50,065 nt of DNA. Source: Pseudomonas sp. REP124 (GTDB lineage: Bacteria; Pseudomonadota; Gammaproteobacteria; Pseudomonadales; Pseudomonadaceae). Shown piece after piece: positions 16,797 to 26,129 of this stretch (position 1 is its first letter; every line of letters begins with the position of its first letter). The translations under genes and the position numbers were made by a program. The stretch spans positions 1 through 50,065 of the forward strand of contig NZ_JAIQWX010000033.1 in NCBI RefSeq assembly GCF_020164475.1, written 5' to 3'. The notes beneath the pieces were generated by a model. That model worked only from the letters and a program-made list of their open reading frames with translations, was not told the DNA's origin and made no database searches.

Positions 16797-18335
16797 TTAT
16801 TTGCCGCGCTGACTAAAGCTGTGCAGCGCTTTCTCGATGCACTGCGCGGTTTTGCCAAAGGCTTGTACGGTGATCTCGGAAAACGGTCCGCCACCCTGAT
16901 CGGCAACGACGATCATGATCACCCGGCCATTGTTGACCAGTGATCGAATCAGCAAATGTTCACCGCCGAACTGCGCCCGCAGGCTGTTGGGCAGGCGCGC
17001 GGAAAATTGCGCGTTGTTGTCCGGTGTGATCCGCACCTGCGCCTGTTGCGCCAGCAAACGTTGCAGCACGTTGCTCTGGCTGACCACGAAATTCAGGCCG
17101 GCAGCTTCTTTTGGCAGCCCGGCCGTCTGGTGTACTCGCAGATTGGCGTGGGTGCGGTCGGCCATCAGGATCATCACCCGGCGCATGCCGCAGGCAATCA
17201 AGGCATCGCGGGCCGACGTGGTCAGGTGCATGGCGTTGGTGAAGCGGCTCGGCTCGACCAGCAGTTCGGCGCATTGGCTGCGCCACTTGGCCAGGTCTTC
17301 GGCGGTAGGCGCCGGGGCCGGCAGCAGGCCGGCATGCACACGGTTCGTGCCCCACGGCCAGAGCAGCGCAACGGCGGGGTGCCACAGATCGGGCATGGCG
17401 TGGTGACGCGCACTGTTGGCCGCCTGTTGGTGCAACTGCTGTTGCACCTCGTCCATCGAAATTTGCAGATAAAGGCTGGTCAGGTACTGCCAACGCTGGC
17501 TGTGCGGGCTGTCCCAGGCCTGTTGCGCCGAGAGCGCCAGACCGTTGGCCAGCAGCACCGTGTTGGCCGGCTGATTGAGCCAGGTGCGCAGGGTCGGGTC
17601 GTCGTCGAGACGGTTCTGCTGGCGCAGCGGGTGCTCGCTGTCGCGGGCGATGCGCAGCACTTTCACCAGTTCCCGCTGCTCGCTCAGCAGCAGCTTGTAA
17701 CCCTGCTGGACCCAGATCGGCAGGCGCCAGAGGTCCACCATCGCCAGGCCGATTTTCAGCAGACGCACGCCAAACAACTGCTTTTCGACTTTGCGTGCCG
17801 ACTCGCCCTTATGGATGACCCGCAGCTCCCACTCTTCGAGCAACTGTGGATGGGTCAGCGCCAGTGGCCACAATGGCGAAAGAAACAGCAGGCTGCCCCA
17901 GTGTATGTCCTGCCATAGCCGCGCCAGGCGACTGGCGAAAAAGCCGTTGGCCTGTTGCGTGGCGTGCTGGCTGATCATCTGCAGTTGGCGCAGGGCCTTG
18001 GGGATTTCGTGCTGGGGGATGGCGGGCAGGCGTTCGAGCAGCTCCTCGGTGCGCTTGAGGCCAAGGCGACTGATCGCGACTTCGAGGTTTTCCGCAGGCT
18101 CGCTCAAGCTGCCGTGATTGTGCCGGTTGGCTTCGCGAAAAATGCTCAGTGCCAGGGCAGGACTGTCCTGCATCAGTTCGGCAATGTTGCGCAACGAGCT
18201 GCGACTGTCGCGGATCGCCCGGCAGACACGGTCGTGACTTGCCTGGGGAATCGGTAGTCGCACGCCATCCAGAAGCTTGACCCAGCCTTCGAGGGTTGTC
18301 GGTTTTTGAGTCGCAGCGTTGGTTTCGTTAGCCAT
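16797..18335 (-). CDS. HDOD-domain signalling protein
   Basis: A soluble 512-residue protein. Residues about 20-230 look like an HDOD domain (LPIPQASHDRVCRAIRD, LMQDSPALALSIFREANR, SRLGLKRTEELLERLP), a catalytically inactive relative of HD phosphohydrolases found in regulatory proteins. The C-terminal part (about 350-510) resembles a GAF-like domain, with MRRVMILMADRTHANLRV and NGRVIMIVVADQGG. No output domain such as EAL or GGDEF is visible. The ATG lacks a Shine-Dalgarno motif. It is divergent from motAB and may be linked to motility control, which is inference only. Confidence 0.8.
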   Translation of the reverse strand: MANETNAATQKPTTLEGWVKLLDGVRLPIPQASHDRVCRAIRDSRSSLRNIAELMQDSPALALSIFREANRHNHGSLSEPAENLEVAISRLGLKRTEELLERLPAIPQHEIPKALRQLQMISQHATQQANGFFASRLARLWQDIHWGSLLFLSPLWPLALTHPQLLEEWELRVIHKGESARKVEKQLFGVRLLKIGLAMVDLWRLPIWVQQGYKLLLSEQRELVKVLRIARDSEHPLRQQNRLDDDPTLRTWLNQPANTVLLANGLALSAQQAWDSPHSQRWQYLTSLYLQISMDEVQQQLHQQAANSARHHAMPDLWHPAVALLWPWGTNRVHAGLLPAPAPTAEDLAKWRSQCAELLVEPSRFTNAMHLTTSARDALIACGMRRVMILMADRTHANLRVHQTAGLPKEAAGLNFVVSQSNVLQRLLAQQAQVRITPDNNAQFSARLPNSLRAQFGGEHLLIRSLVNNGRVIMIVVADQGGGPFSEITVQAFGKTAQCIEKALHSFSQRGK

Positions 18336-18406
18336 GTCTGGAGGCGATCATCGTCAGCATTCCCGGGGCCCGGAGTGGGTCAAATTGGCTTTTCGCCTGA
18401 ACTGCC

Positions 18407-18433
18407 TTTAGTCTGGCGCAGTTTTGCCGATAA
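18407..18433 (+). promoter_or_regulatory. Sigma-28 (FliA) promoter for motAB
   Basis: TTTAGTCT, 11 bases, GCCGATAA. The -10 element matches the FliA consensus exactly and the -35 element five of eight bases of TAAAGTTT. It lies about 70 bases before motA and would place the stator genes in the late flagellar class. Confidence 0.72.
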
Positions 18434-18501
18434 GTAGAAGAAGAGATTTATTAACTTCCGAATATGACCTTGAACCCGACTCAGTAAGTGCTCCCCAACC
18501 T

Positions 18502-19353
18502 ATGGCTAAAATAATCGGCATCATCGTCGTATTCGCGAGCGTGCTCGGCGGATACGTGCTCTCCCACGGTAAAATCGCCGCCCTGATCCAGCCCTTCGAG
18601 GTCATGATCATCGGTGGTGCGGCCCTCGGCGCGTTCCTGCAGGCCAACCCTGGTTATATGACCATGCACGTGCTCAAGAAGTCCCTGAGCATGTTCGGTT
18701 CGCGTTTCAGTCACGCCTTCTATCTTGAAGTGCTGGGCCTGATCTACGAGATCCTCAACAAGAGTCGTCGCGAAGGCATGATGGCCATCGAGGGCGATAT
18801 CGAAGACGCCGCCGCGAGCCCGATCTTCGCCAAGTACCCTTCGGTCCTGAAAGACGAGCGCATGACTGCCTTCGTCTGCGATTACCTGCGCATCATGTCC
18901 TCCGGCAACATGGCGCCCCATGAGCTCGAAGGCCTGTTCGACATGGAGCTCTACAGCCTCAAGGAAGATCTGGAGCACCCGTCTCACGCAGTGAACGGTA
19001 TCGCTGACGGTATGCCCGGCTTCGGTATCGTCGCGGCAGTATTGGGTATCGTGGTGACCATGGCCTCCCTGGGCGAGGGCGACCAGGCATCCATCGGCCT
19101 GCACGTAGGTGCGGCGCTGGTAGGTACCTTCTTCGGTATTCTCGCCGCTTACGGCTTCTTCGGTCCGCTGGCCCACTCCCTGGCCCACGACGCCAAGGAA
19201 GAACTGAACGTCTACGAAGCCATCAAGGCTTCGCTGGTAGCCTCGGCTTCCGGCATGCCGCCGTCGCTGGCCGTGGAGTTCGGGCGCAAGGTTCTGTACC
19301 CGGCGCACCGTCCTAGCTTCGCGGAGCTGGAACAAGCGGTTCGCGGTCGCTAA
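18502..19353 (+). CDS. motA: MotA, flagellar stator protein
   Basis: Inner-membrane half of the proton-driven stator that turns the flagellum. 283 residues, the pseudomonad length. The start MAKIIGIIVVFASVLGGYV opens helix 1; helices 3 and 4 are in GMPGFGIVAAVLGIVVTM and the following GAALVGTFFGILAAYGFF, with the conserved Pro in PGFG and in FGPLAH. The cytoplasmic loop carries charged residues for FliG contact. I use the ATG at 18502; there is no recognisable Shine-Dalgarno before it. motB begins three bases after the stop. Confidence 0.96.
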   Translation: MAKIIGIIVVFASVLGGYVLSHGKIAALIQPFEVMIIGGAALGAFLQANPGYMTMHVLKKSLSMFGSRFSHAFYLEVLGLIYEILNKSRREGMMAIEGDIEDAAASPIFAKYPSVLKDERMTAFVCDYLRIMSSGNMAPHELEGLFDMELYSLKEDLEHPSHAVNGIADGMPGFGIVAAVLGIVVTMASLGEGDQASIGLHVGAALVGTFFGILAAYGFFGPLAHSLAHDAKEELNVYEAIKASLVASASGMPPSLAVEFGRKVLYPAHRPSFAELEQAVRGR

Positions 19354-19356
19354 GTC

Positions 19357-20382
19357 ATGGAAAATAACCAGCCGATTATCGTCAAGCGCGTCAAGCGCAT
19401 CGCCGGCGGGCATCACGGGGGCGCCTGGAAAATCGCCTTCGCCGACTTCGCCACGGCGATGATGGCGTTCTTCCTGGTGTTGTGGCTGCTGTCCACCGCA
19501 ACGCCGGAGCAGAAGATCGCCATCGCCGGTTACTTCAAAGACCCGATCGGCTTCTCCGAAAGCGGTACGCCCTACATCATCGATCTGGGCGGTACGCCGA
19601 CCCTGGCGCCGGAAAACACCCTTAACCCCGAGGTGAAGTCCCAGCCGCAGCCGGACAAGGTCACGGTCGACGCCGAACAGGTCGAAGGCATGGCCGAGAT
19701 GGTGGAGAAGGAGCGCCTCGAACTGTTGCTGCAGGAATTGCAGAACAAGGTCGAAGAGAATCCGCAGCTGCAGAAGTTCAAAGACCAGATCATGTTCGAG
19801 ATCACCCCGGACGGTTTGCGCATCCAGATCGTGGACGCCGAGAACCGGCCGATGTTCGACTCGGGCTCTGCGCGTCTGAAGCCGTATTTCGAGGACATCC
19901 TGCTGGCCATGGCTGACACCATCAAGGCCGTGCCGAACAAGATCAGCATCAGCGGTCACACCGATGCCAAGCCGTATATTGGCACTGGTGATTTCGGCAA
20001 CTGGGAGCTGTCGGCCAACCGTGCCAACGCCGCTCGCCGTGCGCTGGTGGCGGGCAGCTATCCGGACCAGCAAGTGGCGCGGGTCGTGGGTTATGCATCG
20101 TCGGCGCTGTTTGATCGCGAGCATCCGTTCAATCCGGTCAACCGTCGTATCGACATCATCGTGCTGACCAAGAAGGCCCAGCGGGCCATCGAAGGTTCGC
20201 AAGGCGCGGAACCGGCTCCGGAGACTCCACCAGCAGCGCCGGGCGCGGCACCGGCCACGCCGCCAGCTGATCCGAACGCGTTGCCTGCGGACAAGGAGCC
20301 GTTGCCGGCCCATGAGCTGCGCGAGCGGTTGAACCTGTTCGACAACCCGCCGCCGAAGCAGGGTGAGGCGCCGAAGCAGTGA
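19357..20382 (+). CDS. motB: MotB, flagellar stator protein
   Basis: Second stator subunit, 341 residues. One membrane helix follows a basic N-terminus; the proton-binding aspartate is Asp30 in FADFATAMMAFF. The periplasmic OmpA-like domain (about 150-270) that grips peptidoglycan shows FDSGSARLKPY, ISGHTDAKPY and ANRANAARRAL. The tail is rich in Pro and Ala. Together with motA it forms the MotAB set; pseudomonads also carry a second stator (MotCD) elsewhere. Confidence 0.96.
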   Translation: MENNQPIIVKRVKRIAGGHHGGAWKIAFADFATAMMAFFLVLWLLSTATPEQKIAIAGYFKDPIGFSESGTPYIIDLGGTPTLAPENTLNPEVKSQPQPDKVTVDAEQVEGMAEMVEKERLELLLQELQNKVEENPQLQKFKDQIMFEITPDGLRIQIVDAENRPMFDSGSARLKPYFEDILLAMADTIKAVPNKISISGHTDAKPYIGTGDFGNWELSANRANAARRALVAGSYPDQQVARVVGYASSALFDREHPFNPVNRRIDIIVLTKKAQRAIEGSQGAEPAPETPPAAPGAAPATPPADPNALPADKEPLPAHELRERLNLFDNPPPKQGEAPKQ

Positions 20383-20402
20383 TGCGGTGATGGTTCTGAC
20401 GC

Positions 20403-20465
20403 CATCGCGAGCAAGCTCCCACAGGGGAATGTATTCCAAATGTGGGAGCGAGCCTGCTCGCGATG
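20403..20465. repeat. REPIN with one shortened arm
   Basis: The left arm (20403-20423) lacks four or five bases of the usual core; the right arm (20441-20465) is a full TGTGGGAGCGAGCCTGCTCG copy. Tail-inside arrangement with a 17-base spacer, between convergent motB and rsgA. Confidence 0.8.
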
Positions 20466-20500
20466 GCAATAGTCGAATCAACACAAAAACATCAGCCACA

Positions 20501-20529
20501 AAAAAGCCGCGAGATCATCGCGGCTTTTT
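20501..20529. terminator. Bidirectional terminator between motB and rsgA
   Basis: A 12-bp perfect stem (AAAAAGCCGCGA / TCGCGGCTTTTT) with a five-base loop; T-runs on both strands fit termination of both convergent genes. Confidence 0.88.
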
Positions 20530-20547
20530 CGTTTCTGCAACCAAGGC

Positions 20548-21579
20548 TCAGTAACCGTTCTCCGGCAAGCTGGCGATGATCGAGCGATAGCTGTTCATCC
20601 GCTGTTGCTGCACGCGACCGTCTTCCAGGGCCTTGAGCAGGGCGCAACCGGGTTCGCGGTCGTGCTTGCAGTCGCGGAAGCGGCAGGTGCCGAGCAGGTC
20701 GTTGAACTCGATGAAACCGGCCTCGACATCGGCGCGACTGACATGACCCAGACCGAATTCCCGGATGCCCGGGGAGTCGATCAGCTCACCGCCGCCGGGG
20801 AAGTGGAACAACCGCGCGGTCGTGGTGGTGTGGGTGCCCTGTCCGGACAGCTCGGACAACGGCCCGACGCGGGTTTCGACGTCCGGCAGCAGGCTGTTGA
20901 CCAGCGACGACTTGCCGACGCCGGACTGGCCGACGAACACGCTGATGCGCCCGTCCAGCTTCTGTTGCAGTTGCTCCATGCCGTTGCCGTGGTGCGCCGA
21001 TACTTCCAGCACCGGATAACCCAGGGTGCGGTAGACACCCAGCAAGGCATTCAAGGCCGGAGCGTTGTTCTCATCGATCAAGTCGTACTTGTTCAGCAAC
21101 AGCAGCGGCTTGATGCCCGCGTGTTCGGCGGCGACAAGATAGCGGTCGATCAGGTTGGCGTGGGGCTCGGGCAGCGGCGCGAACACGATCACGATCATGT
21201 CGACGTTGGCCGCCACCGGCTTGAGCTGGCCGCGGCTGTCCGGACGGCACAGTTCGGTGTGGCGCGGCAGTTGCGCGACGATCACGCCGATGCCCTGGTT
21301 GCCGGCGCGCCAGACCACCTGGTCGCCGGTCACCAGCGCCGGCAGGTTGGCGCGCAGGTGGCAACGGAACACCTGGCCCGCGTGCTCGCCATCACGGGCT
21401 TCGACTTCGACCTGCACACCGAAGTGCGCGATCACCAGTCCGTGCTGTTCCGGGCCCAGATCACCGCCCTCGAGTGCCTGGACAGCCGAGGACTCGCGTT
21501 TGGCGGCGCGGGCAGCGCGTTCGCCCTGAATCTTTTCGATGCGCCAGTTCTGGCGACGATTGAGTTGGCGTTTGGCCAT
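20548..21579 (-). CDS. rsgA: RsgA, 30S ribosome-assembly GTPase
   Basis: A circularly permuted GTPase of 343 residues that checks late 30S maturation. An N-terminal OB fold precedes the G domain, whose motifs come in the permuted order: NKYD (G4) near 163, GQSGVGKSS (G1) near 215, DSPG (G3) near 260. A zinc knuckle C-x4-C-x-H-x5-C lies near 300. The conserved basic [10 protein letters not shown] start supports the ATG at 21579; longer readings run into orn. Divergent from orn by 109 bases. Confidence 0.94.
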   Translation of the reverse strand: MAKRQLNRRQNWRIEKIQGERAARAAKRESSAVQALEGGDLGPEQHGLVIAHFGVQVEVEARDGEHAGQVFRCHLRANLPALVTGDQVVWRAGNQGIGVIVAQLPRHTELCRPDSRGQLKPVAANVDMIVIVFAPLPEPHANLIDRYLVAAEHAGIKPLLLLNKYDLIDENNAPALNALLGVYRTLGYPVLEVSAHHGNGMEQLQQKLDGRISVFVGQSGVGKSSLVNSLLPDVETRVGPLSELSGQGTHTTTTARLFHFPGGGELIDSPGIREFGLGHVSRADVEAGFIEFNDLLGTCRFRDCKHDREPGCALLKALEDGRVQQQRMNSYRSIIASLPENGY

Positions 21580-21688
21580 GGGTGTTCCGTATTGAAAGAA
21601 TGCAGCGATTAGGTAAAACGGCCGCGAGTTTAGCACGCCCGGCCACCGGCCTAGGCTAAACTGCGCAGCATTGCCTAGGAGCCGACAC

Positions 21689-22231
21689 ATGCAAAGTTCG
21701 CAAAACCTGATCTGGATCGACCTGGAAATGACCGGTCTGAACCCGGACACCGACGTCATCATCGAAATGGCCACCATCGTCACCGACAGTGACCTGAACA
21801 CCTTGGCCGAAGGTCCGGTCATCGCCATTCACCACAGCGACGAAGTCCTGGCCACCATGGATGAATGGAACACCCGCACCCACGGCAACTCGGGCCTGAC
21901 CCAGCGCGTGCGCGAAAGCCGCATCAGCATGGCCGAAGCCGAAGCCCAGACCATCGAGTTCCTGGAGAAGTGGGTGCCACGGGGCAAGTCGCCGATCTGC
22001 GGCAACAGCATCTGCCAGGATCGCCGCTTCCTTTATACGCACATGAAATCCCTGGAAAGCTTCTTCCATTACCGCAACCTCGACGTCTCGACGCTCAAGG
22101 AACTGGCGGCACGCTGGGCGCCGGACGTGCGTGACAGCTTCAAGAAGGGCAGCACCCACCTGGCCCTGGACGACATCCGCGAATCCATCGCCGAGCTGCA
22201 GCATTACCGCAAGCACTTCATCAAGTTCTGA
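21689..22231 (+). CDS. orn: Orn, oligoribonuclease
   Basis: DEDDh 3'-5' exonuclease of 180 residues that destroys two- to five-base RNAs, including pGpG from cyclic-di-GMP breakdown. Asp11 and Glu13 in IDLEMTG start the catalytic set; a His and Asp sit in [10 protein letters not shown] near the end. TAGGAG seven bases before the ATG fixes the start. Orn is typically essential in pseudomonads. It is followed after 97 bases by a TRIC-family gene. Confidence 0.96.
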   Translation: MQSSQNLIWIDLEMTGLNPDTDVIIEMATIVTDSDLNTLAEGPVIAIHHSDEVLATMDEWNTRTHGNSGLTQRVRESRISMAEAEAQTIEFLEKWVPRGKSPICGNSICQDRRFLYTHMKSLESFFHYRNLDVSTLKELAARWAPDVRDSFKKGSTHLALDDIRESIAELQHYRKHFIKF

Positions 22232-22328
22232 TCGGACGCTCTTTTGCAGGCGCTGTCGAAGGGCAGCGCCTACACAAGCCAGTGGTGAAATGCGTAGACT
22301 GCGCGCCTTTTTCGCAAGGATCGCCACC

Positions 22329-22940
22329 ATGCTGTTGATGCTCTACCTCATCGCCATCACCGCCGAAGCCATGACCGGCGCCCTGTCCGCAGGCCGTCGG
22401 GGCATGGACTGGTTCGGCGTGGTGCTGATCGCCTGCGTCACGGCATTGGGTGGCGGTTCGGTGCGGGATGTGCTGCTCGGACACTATCCGCTGACCTGGG
22501 TCAAACACCCGGAATACCTGGTGCTGACCAGCATCGCAGCGATGTTCACGGTGTTCGCTGCACGCTGGATGCGTCACCTGCGCTCACTGTTTCTGGTGCT
22601 CGACGCCGTCGGTCTGGTGGCCTTCACCCTGATTGGCTGCATGACTGCCCTGGAAATGGGCCACGGCATGCTGGTCGCGTCCGTCAGCGGGGTGATCACC
22701 GGGGTGTTCGGCGGCATCCTGCGGGATATCTTCTGCAACGACATTCCGCTGATCTTTCGTCGCGAGCTTTACGCCAGCGTCTCCTTTGCGGCCGCCTGGT
22801 GCTACATGCTTTGCCTTTATCTGAACGTGCCGAGCGAACAGGCGCTTCTGATCACGCTATTTGGCGGCTTCCTGCTGCGCTTGCTGGCGATCCGTTTCCA
22901 CTGGGAAATGCCCAAGTTCGTCTACAACGACGAAGCCTGA
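22329..22940 (+). CDS. TRIC-family (YicG/UPF0126) cation channel protein
   Basis: A 203-residue membrane protein with about seven helices and an internal repeat: GGGSVRDVLLG near 45 and GGILRDIFCNDIP near 128 mark the two UPF0126 halves. Bacterial TRIC proteins are homotrimeric potassium-selective channels; transport has not been shown for most. AGGA precedes the ATG at 22329. As I recall, P. aeruginosa has no such gene between orn and queG, so it may be a later insertion. Confidence 0.85.
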   Translation: MLLMLYLIAITAEAMTGALSAGRRGMDWFGVVLIACVTALGGGSVRDVLLGHYPLTWVKHPEYLVLTSIAAMFTVFAARWMRHLRSLFLVLDAVGLVAFTLIGCMTALEMGHGMLVASVSGVITGVFGGILRDIFCNDIPLIFRRELYASVSFAAAWCYMLCLYLNVPSEQALLITLFGGFLLRLLAIRFHWEMPKFVYNDEA

Positions 22941-22948
22941 TATTTCTC

Positions 22949-23048
22949 TGTGGGAGCGAGCCTGCTCGCGATGGTCGTCAACGATAACGCTGGCTGCCTG
23001 ACGCCCCGCGGTGCCCGGTCGTTCATCGCGAGCGTGCTCGCTCCTACA
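22949..23048. repeat. REPIN, family B (100 bases, head-inside)
   Basis: Arms TGTGGGAGCGAGCCTGCTCG and, inverted, TGTAGGAGCGAGCACGCTCG flank a spacer with CAACGATAACGCTGGCTGCC. The same spacer occurs, reversed, in the element at 41957-42058. The right arm runs into queG and supplies its stop codon. Confidence 0.88.
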
Positions 23049-24108
23049 GGAGGCCGTGTTGTTTGAGGGCCCATTCGACGTGTTCGCGGACCATTTCGGA
23101 GGGATGATCGCGGCGGGCCTTTAGCGCTTCGATCACCGGAATCGTCGACGGCGCATTGCCCAGCCCAACCGCCAGATTACGTAGCCAGTTCACATAACCC
23201 GTCCGACGCAGCGGCGAGCCTTCGGTGCTGGCGAGAAATTTGTCTTCATCCCACATGAACAACTCAGCCAAATCGGCATTGTCCAGGTTGTGTCGTGGCT
23301 TGAAATCGCTTTCCCCGGACGGCCGGGCGAAGCGGTTCCACGGGCAAACGATCTGGCAATCATCGCAACCGAACACACGATTGCCGATCAACGGTCGCAG
23401 ATCTTCGGGAATCGCGCCCTTGAGTTCGATGGTCAGGTAGGAAATGCAGCGCCGGGCATCCAGCACATAAGGGCCGACGAAGGCATTGGTCGGGCAGATG
23501 TCCAGGCAGGCACTGCATCGACCGCAGTGCTCGGTGGCGTGGGGCGGGTCCACGGGCAGCGGCAAATCGACGAACAACTCGGCGAGGAAGAAGTAACTTC
23601 CCGCCTTTCGATTCAAGACCAGAGTGTTCTTGCCGATCCAACCCAGGCCGGCCTGTTCCGCGATGGCTTTTTCCAGCACCGGAGCGCTGTCTACGAAGGC
23701 GCGAAAACCGAAGGGGCCGATCTGTGCCTGGATTTTTTCCGCCAGTTGCTGCACGCGTTTACGGATCAATTTGTGGTAATCGCGGCCCAAGGCATAACGC
23801 GAGACGTAGGCTTTTTCCGGTTGGGCCAGAAGCTGCGCCATTTGGGTGTCGCCCGAGAGGTAGTCCATGCGCAGCGAAACCACGCGCAATGTGCCCGGTA
23901 CCAGTTCTTCGGGGTGCGAGCGCTTGCTGCCATGGGCGCCCATGTAGTCCATTTCGCCGTGGTAGCCCGCCTCGAGCCAGCGTTGCAGGTGCTGCTCGTG
24001 TTCGGCCAGGTCCAGGCCGCTGATGCCGACTTGCTGGAAGCCCAGCTCGCGGCCCCAGTCCTTGATGGATTGGGCGAGGGCGGGCAGGTCTGTGGTAATA
24101 GCGGGCAT
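23044..24108 (-). CDS. queG: QueG, epoxyqueuosine reductase
   Basis: Cobalamin-dependent enzyme that reduces epoxyqueuosine to queuosine in tRNA, the last step of Q34 synthesis. 354 residues. Two 4Fe-4S motifs are visible: CGRCSACLDICP near 193 and, closing the second cluster, CDDCQIVCP near 246. An N-terminal B12-binding part and a C-terminal HEAT-like repeat complete the TIGR00276 layout. Start MPAITTDLPALAQSIKDWG at 24108. The stop TAG lies within the TGTAGGAG arm of a REPIN, so the last residues are set by the repeat. Divergent from nnr with 63 bases between starts. Confidence 0.94.
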   Translation of the reverse strand: MPAITTDLPALAQSIKDWGRELGFQQVGISGLDLAEHEQHLQRWLEAGYHGEMDYMGAHGSKRSHPEELVPGTLRVVSLRMDYLSGDTQMAQLLAQPEKAYVSRYALGRDYHKLIRKRVQQLAEKIQAQIGPFGFRAFVDSAPVLEKAIAEQAGLGWIGKNTLVLNRKAGSYFFLAELFVDLPLPVDPPHATEHCGRCSACLDICPTNAFVGPYVLDARRCISYLTIELKGAIPEDLRPLIGNRVFGCDDCQIVCPWNRFARPSGESDFKPRHNLDNADLAELFMWDEDKFLASTEGSPLRRTGYVNWLRNLAVGLGNAPSTIPVIEALKARRDHPSEMVREHVEWALKQHGLL

Positions 24109-24137
24109 GAGGCGAGAGAAACCGGAGCTGAGGTGCG

Positions 24138-24143
24138 TATAAT
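24138..24143 (+). promoter_or_regulatory. Consensus -10 box before nnr
   Basis: A perfect TATAAT 28 bases upstream of the nnr ATG in the 63-base queG-nnr divergent gap. No convincing -35 box is visible at 16-18 bases, so an activator or another sigma preference may matter. Confidence 0.4.
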
Positions 24144-24171
24144 TCTGCCAGACATCGGAGCCCGAAGACGC

Positions 24172-25671
24172 ATGCCGCACACTAAAGATGATTTCCCCGA
24201 CGCGCTGTACAGCGCCGCGCAGGTTCGAGCACTGGATGCGAGCGTGATTGCGGCCGGTACGCCGGGCTTCGAATTGATGCAGCGGGCCGCGCGGGCTACT
24301 TGGCGCGCGCTGGTGCGCAAGTGGCCGGCGGCGAACGAACTGACAGTGATTGCCGGGCACGGCAATAACGCTGGCGACGGCTATCTAGTGGCCGTACTGG
24401 CCAAGCGTGCCGGTTGGTCGGTGCGGGTTTTGGCGGCGGGTGATCCGCAATTGCTGCGCGGCGACGCGGCCTCGGCCCATGCCGAAGCCCAGGCGGAAAA
24501 GGTTTCTATCGAGCCGTGGACAGTGCAGTCCGAATTGCGCGGCCTGGTGCTGGACGCCCTGCTCGGCATCGGCCTCAGCGGCGAGGTGCGCGAGCCCTAT
24601 GCCAGCGTGATTGCCGCGATCAACGCCAGTGGCCTGCCGGTCGTGGCGGTGGATATCCCTTCCGGGCTGTGCGCCGACACGGGGCGCATCCTCGGATGTG
24701 CAGTGCGAGCGGATCTGACCGTCACCTTCATCGGTCTGAAACTGGGCCTGTTCACCGGCGATGCGGCGGATGTGGTGGGTGAACTGGTGTTCAACGACCT
24801 GCACGCCGATCCGTCACTGCTCGAAGCGGCGCCAATCAGCGCGCTGCGCCTGACTTCCGGCAATCTGCCGCGCCTGGCCACCCGGCCACCGACTTCCCAT
24901 AAAAGCAAATTCGGTCATCTGCTGCTGATCGGTGGCGATCGCGGTTTGGGTGGGGCGATCCTGCTGAGCGCGCAAAGTGCGTTGCGCAGTGGCGCGGGCA
25001 TGGTGTCGGTGGCGACTCGTAGCGAACATGTGCCCGCCGCTCTGGCCAGAATCCCCGAAGCGATGGTGCTGGGGACTTCGTCGGCCAATCAGTTGATGGA
25101 ATTGCTTCAAAAAGTTTCCGTGTTGGTCGTCGGTCCCGGTCTTGGCCAAGCTGCCTGGGGCCGCAGCCTTTTGTCCGCTGCGGCCAACGCACCGCTGCCG
25201 CAAGTCTGGGACGCCGATGCGCTGAATCAGTTGGCCGAAGAACGGGTGAATTTGCCCAGGGATTGCGTGATTACGCCGCATCCCGGGGAAGCGGCGCGAC
25301 TTCTCGGTATCAGTACCGCCCAAGTTCAGGCCGATCGCCCGGCCGCCGCCCATGCGTTGAGCAAAAAATACTCAACGGTCGTGATCCTCAAGGGTGCCGG
25401 CAGCCTGATCGCCAGCCCCGACGGACGGCTGGCGGTGTGTCATCAGGGACACCCGGCCATGGCCACCGCGGGTTTGGGGGATGTGTTGGCAGGATTGGTC
25501 GGCGCACTGCTGGCCCAAGGCATGGAGGCTTTCGATGCAGCCTGCCTGGCGGTCTGGCTGCATGCCAATGCCGGTGAGCAACAAGGTAAATTCGGCCGTG
25601 GGCTGGCGGCCAGTGATCTGATACCAGCCATTCGTCAGTTGTTGGAGGAGCATGCACCGTGTCTGAAGTAA
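24172..25671 (+). CDS. nnr: Nnr, bifunctional NAD(P)H-hydrate epimerase/dehydratase
   Basis: Repairs damaged NAD(P)H hydrates: the N-terminal half (about 1-215) epimerises the R form, the C-terminal half (about 235-495) dehydrates the S form with ADP or ATP. Length is 499. Motifs: GHGNNAGDGY near 64 in the epimerase; GAGMVSVAT, TPHPGEAARLL and TAGLGDVLAG near 435 in the kinase-like dehydratase. An in-frame open reading extends far upstream over queG but has no support; the ATG at 24172 fits the family N-terminus. Its end overlaps the tsaE start, opening the nnr-hflC superoperon. Confidence 0.95.
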   Translation: MPHTKDDFPDALYSAAQVRALDASVIAAGTPGFELMQRAARATWRALVRKWPAANELTVIAGHGNNAGDGYLVAVLAKRAGWSVRVLAAGDPQLLRGDAASAHAEAQAEKVSIEPWTVQSELRGLVLDALLGIGLSGEVREPYASVIAAINASGLPVVAVDIPSGLCADTGRILGCAVRADLTVTFIGLKLGLFTGDAADVVGELVFNDLHADPSLLEAAPISALRLTSGNLPRLATRPPTSHKSKFGHLLLIGGDRGLGGAILLSAQSALRSGAGMVSVATRSEHVPAALARIPEAMVLGTSSANQLMELLQKVSVLVVGPGLGQAAWGRSLLSAAANAPLPQVWDADALNQLAEERVNLPRDCVITPHPGEAARLLGISTAQVQADRPAAAHALSKKYSTVVILKGAGSLIASPDGRLAVCHQGHPAMATAGLGDVLAGLVGALLAQGMEAFDAACLAVWLHANAGEQQGKFGRGLAASDLIPAIRQLLEEHAPCLK

Positions 25672-26129
25672 CCCTGTACCTGGCGGATGAAGAGGCGATG
25701 ACCGCGTTCGGTACGCGTATCGCACAGATCACAAAGGGGCACGGCCTGATTTTTCTCGAGGGCAACCTGGGGATGGGCAAAACCACCCTGTCCCGGGGCA
25801 TTATCCGGGGGCTTGGGCACGTCGGCGCGGTGAAAAGCCCGACCTTTACCCTGGTCGAGCCCTACGAGATCGGCGACATTCGCGCCTTTCACTTCGACCT
25901 CTACCGTCTGGTCGACCCGGAAGAACTGGAATTCCTCGGTATCCGCGACTATTTCGAAGACGATGCTCTGTGCCTGATCGAGTGGCCGGATAAAGGTGCA
26001 GGCTTTTTGCCAAAGCCTGACCTGACCATTACCATTAGCCCGCAAGACAGCGGGCGTTCGCTGAAAATTTTGTCCCAGGGTTCGCGTGGCGAATCCTGGT
26101 GTGCCGCTTTGGCATTGGAATCCAAATAG
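25659..26129 (+). CDS. tsaE: TsaE, tRNA t6A synthesis ATPase
   Basis: A 156-residue P-loop ATPase that works with TsaB and TsaD to make N6-threonylcarbamoyladenosine at A37 of ANN-decoding tRNAs. Walker A is GNLGMGKTT near 36; the SPTF element and the IEWPDK stretch near 108 are typical. GTG start with a very good GGAGGAG nine bases upstream, inside the end of nnr (13-base overlap). The TAG stop is followed at once by the amidase start region. Confidence 0.94.
   Translation: MSEVTLYLADEEAMTAFGTRIAQITKGHGLIFLEGNLGMGKTTLSRGIIRGLGHVGAVKSPTFTLVEPYEIGDIRAFHFDLYRLVDPEELEFLGIRDYFEDDALCLIEWPDKGAGFLPKPDLTITISPQDSGRSLKILSQGSRGESWCAALALESK

Noticed and set aside
18481..20499. A 672-codon open reading on the minus strand
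   Set aside because: Antisense to motA and motB; shadow of biased codon use.
21580..21828. N-terminal extension of rsgA
   Set aside because: It overlaps orn and gives a non-homologous leader; [10 protein letters not shown] at 21579 fits the family.
23290..24171. Long in-frame N-terminal extension of nnr
   Set aside because: Runs antisense through queG; the family N-terminus begins at 24172.
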